In this document: positions 63,423 to 64,000 of the stretch, piece after piece
How positions within the stretch are numbered: position 1 is the stretch's first letter
Layout of the letters: every line of letters begins with the position of its first letter
From: Moritella sp. PE36
Lineage (GTDB): Bacteria; Pseudomonadota; Gammaproteobacteria; Enterobacterales; Moritellaceae
Direction of reading: 5' to 3'
DNA: 64,000 bases
NCBI RefSeq assembly: GCF_000170855.1
Contig: NZ_ABCQ01000014.1
Span: forward strand, 1-64,000
Made by a program: the position numbers and the translations under genes
Notes under the pieces: model-generated
The model's input: the letters and a program-made list of their open reading frames with translations, nothing else
The model's database searches: none
Told to the model about the DNA's origin: nothing

Positions 63423-64000
63423 ATGTTACAAAAATCACTTTCAGACCTCGATAAAGTTGTCGCTATTGGCGGTGGTCATGGACTAGGCCGTGTACTTTCT
63501 TCACTTTCCTTTTTAGGTCCAAGATTGACTGGTATTGTGACCACAACCGATAATGGCGGCTCGACAGGTAGACTCAGGCACTCAGAAAATTGTATCGCTT
63601 GGGGTGATCTTCGCAATTGTATTAATCAGTTAGTCACTAAACCTGATATTGGTTCTTTATTGTTTGAATATCGTTTTCAAAACGAAGGTGAATTAAAAAA
63701 CCATAACCTAGGCAATCTAATGTTAGTCGCTTTAGATAACCTCTGTGTACGCCCACTAGACGCGGTTAATCTTATTCGTAATATGTTACATGTAGAATGC
63801 CAACTTATCCCAATGTCAGAACAGCCTAGTGACTTAATCGCTGTCACACCTTGTGGTCATAACGTCCATGGCGAAGTATCCGTGGATAAAATGCATGAAT
63901 TCCCCAATCACTTAACCGTTCAACCTAATGTTGCTGCAACATTAGAGGCCGTACAGGCAATTGAGAAAGCTGAATTGATATTATTGGGGCCGGGCTCATT
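63423..64000 (+). CDS. YvcK/YbhK-family (CofD-like) protein, partial (3' end outside window)
   Basis: From ATG at 63423 an open frame of 192 codons runs to the window end. Motifs are [15 protein letters not shown] near 14-28, [12 protein letters not shown] near 40, WGDLRNCI near 60, [12 protein letters not shown] near 95 and the terminal LILLGPGS. These are the phosphate- and nucleotide-sugar-binding loops of the YvcK (UDP-GlcNAc-binding) group in the CofD-like superfamily. The family is implicated in cell shape and central carbon control. The C-terminal part is cut off. Confidence 0.9.
   Translation, partial: MLQKSLSDLDKVVAIGGGHGLGRVLSSLSFLGPRLTGIVTTTDNGGSTGRLRHSENCIAWGDLRNCINQLVTKPDIGSLLFEYRFQNEGELKNHNLGNLMLVALDNLCVRPLDAVNLIRNMLHVECQLIPMSEQPSDLIAVTPCGHNVHGEVSVDKMHEFPNHLTVQPNVAATLEAVQAIEKAELILLGPGS

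Overview
The window is chromosomal DNA of a marine gammaproteobacterium, most likely Moritella or a close relative. The main reason is a polyunsaturated fatty acid (PUFA) synthase locus, pfaA-pfaB, whose proteins read very like the docosahexaenoic-acid synthase of Moritella marina as I remember it. AT-rich intergenic DNA and gammaproteobacterial versions of ClpS/ClpA/CspD, TamA/TamB, NarQ/NarP and Nap support this. I see no tRNA, rRNA, CRISPR array, IS element or prophage.

Layout. 1-11008 (minus): the 5' part of pfaB (cut by the window edge) and the whole of pfaA, which carries seven tandem acyl carrier protein domains. 11.8-16.3 kb (minus): a YbgC/Orf6-like thioesterase, a VF530-family small protein, a patatin-like lipase, pyruvate kinase pykF and the lipid A acyltransferase lpxM. 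16.9-18.6 kb (plus): asnB. 18.9-26.0 kb: a fatty-acyl module of thiolase, high-molecular-weight FabG-like reductase, AraC-type regulator, MaoC-like hydratase and FATP-like acyl-CoA synthetase. 26.1-28.1 kb: cutC, a small NIF3/YqfO-like protein and a voltage-gated K+ channel. 28.1-32.5 kb: a hybrid histidine kinase divergent from a small PstS-like periplasmic protein and an outer-membrane barrel protein. 32.5-47.2 kb: a Cys-rich unknown, rluF, a CvfB-like S1 protein, an unknown, clpA-clpS, cspD, tamA-tamB, a deoxynucleoside kinase and rhlE.

47.3-62.5 kb is a nitrate respiration island: moaBCDE and moaA (molybdenum cofactor synthesis), a nap operon napF-napD-napA-napB-napC-small membrane gene, a second tandem copy of napA-napB-napC-small gene downstream, and narQ-narP, the nitrate/nitrite two-component system. 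FNR-like boxes, each one base off the consensus, lie upstream of moaB, napF and narQ, and a NarP-like 7-2-7 palindrome lies upstream of napF. The cofactor, enzyme and sensor genes therefore look wired together. The window ends with a LON-substrate-binding-domain protein and the start of a yvcK-family gene.

The points most worth a second look are the tandem nap duplication with uneven divergence (NapC almost identical, NapB and the NapA N-terminus clearly different), three 20-bp tandem units upstream of napF, the seven-ACP PfaA, and the hairpins plus 8-bp tandem repeat between pfaA and pfaB.
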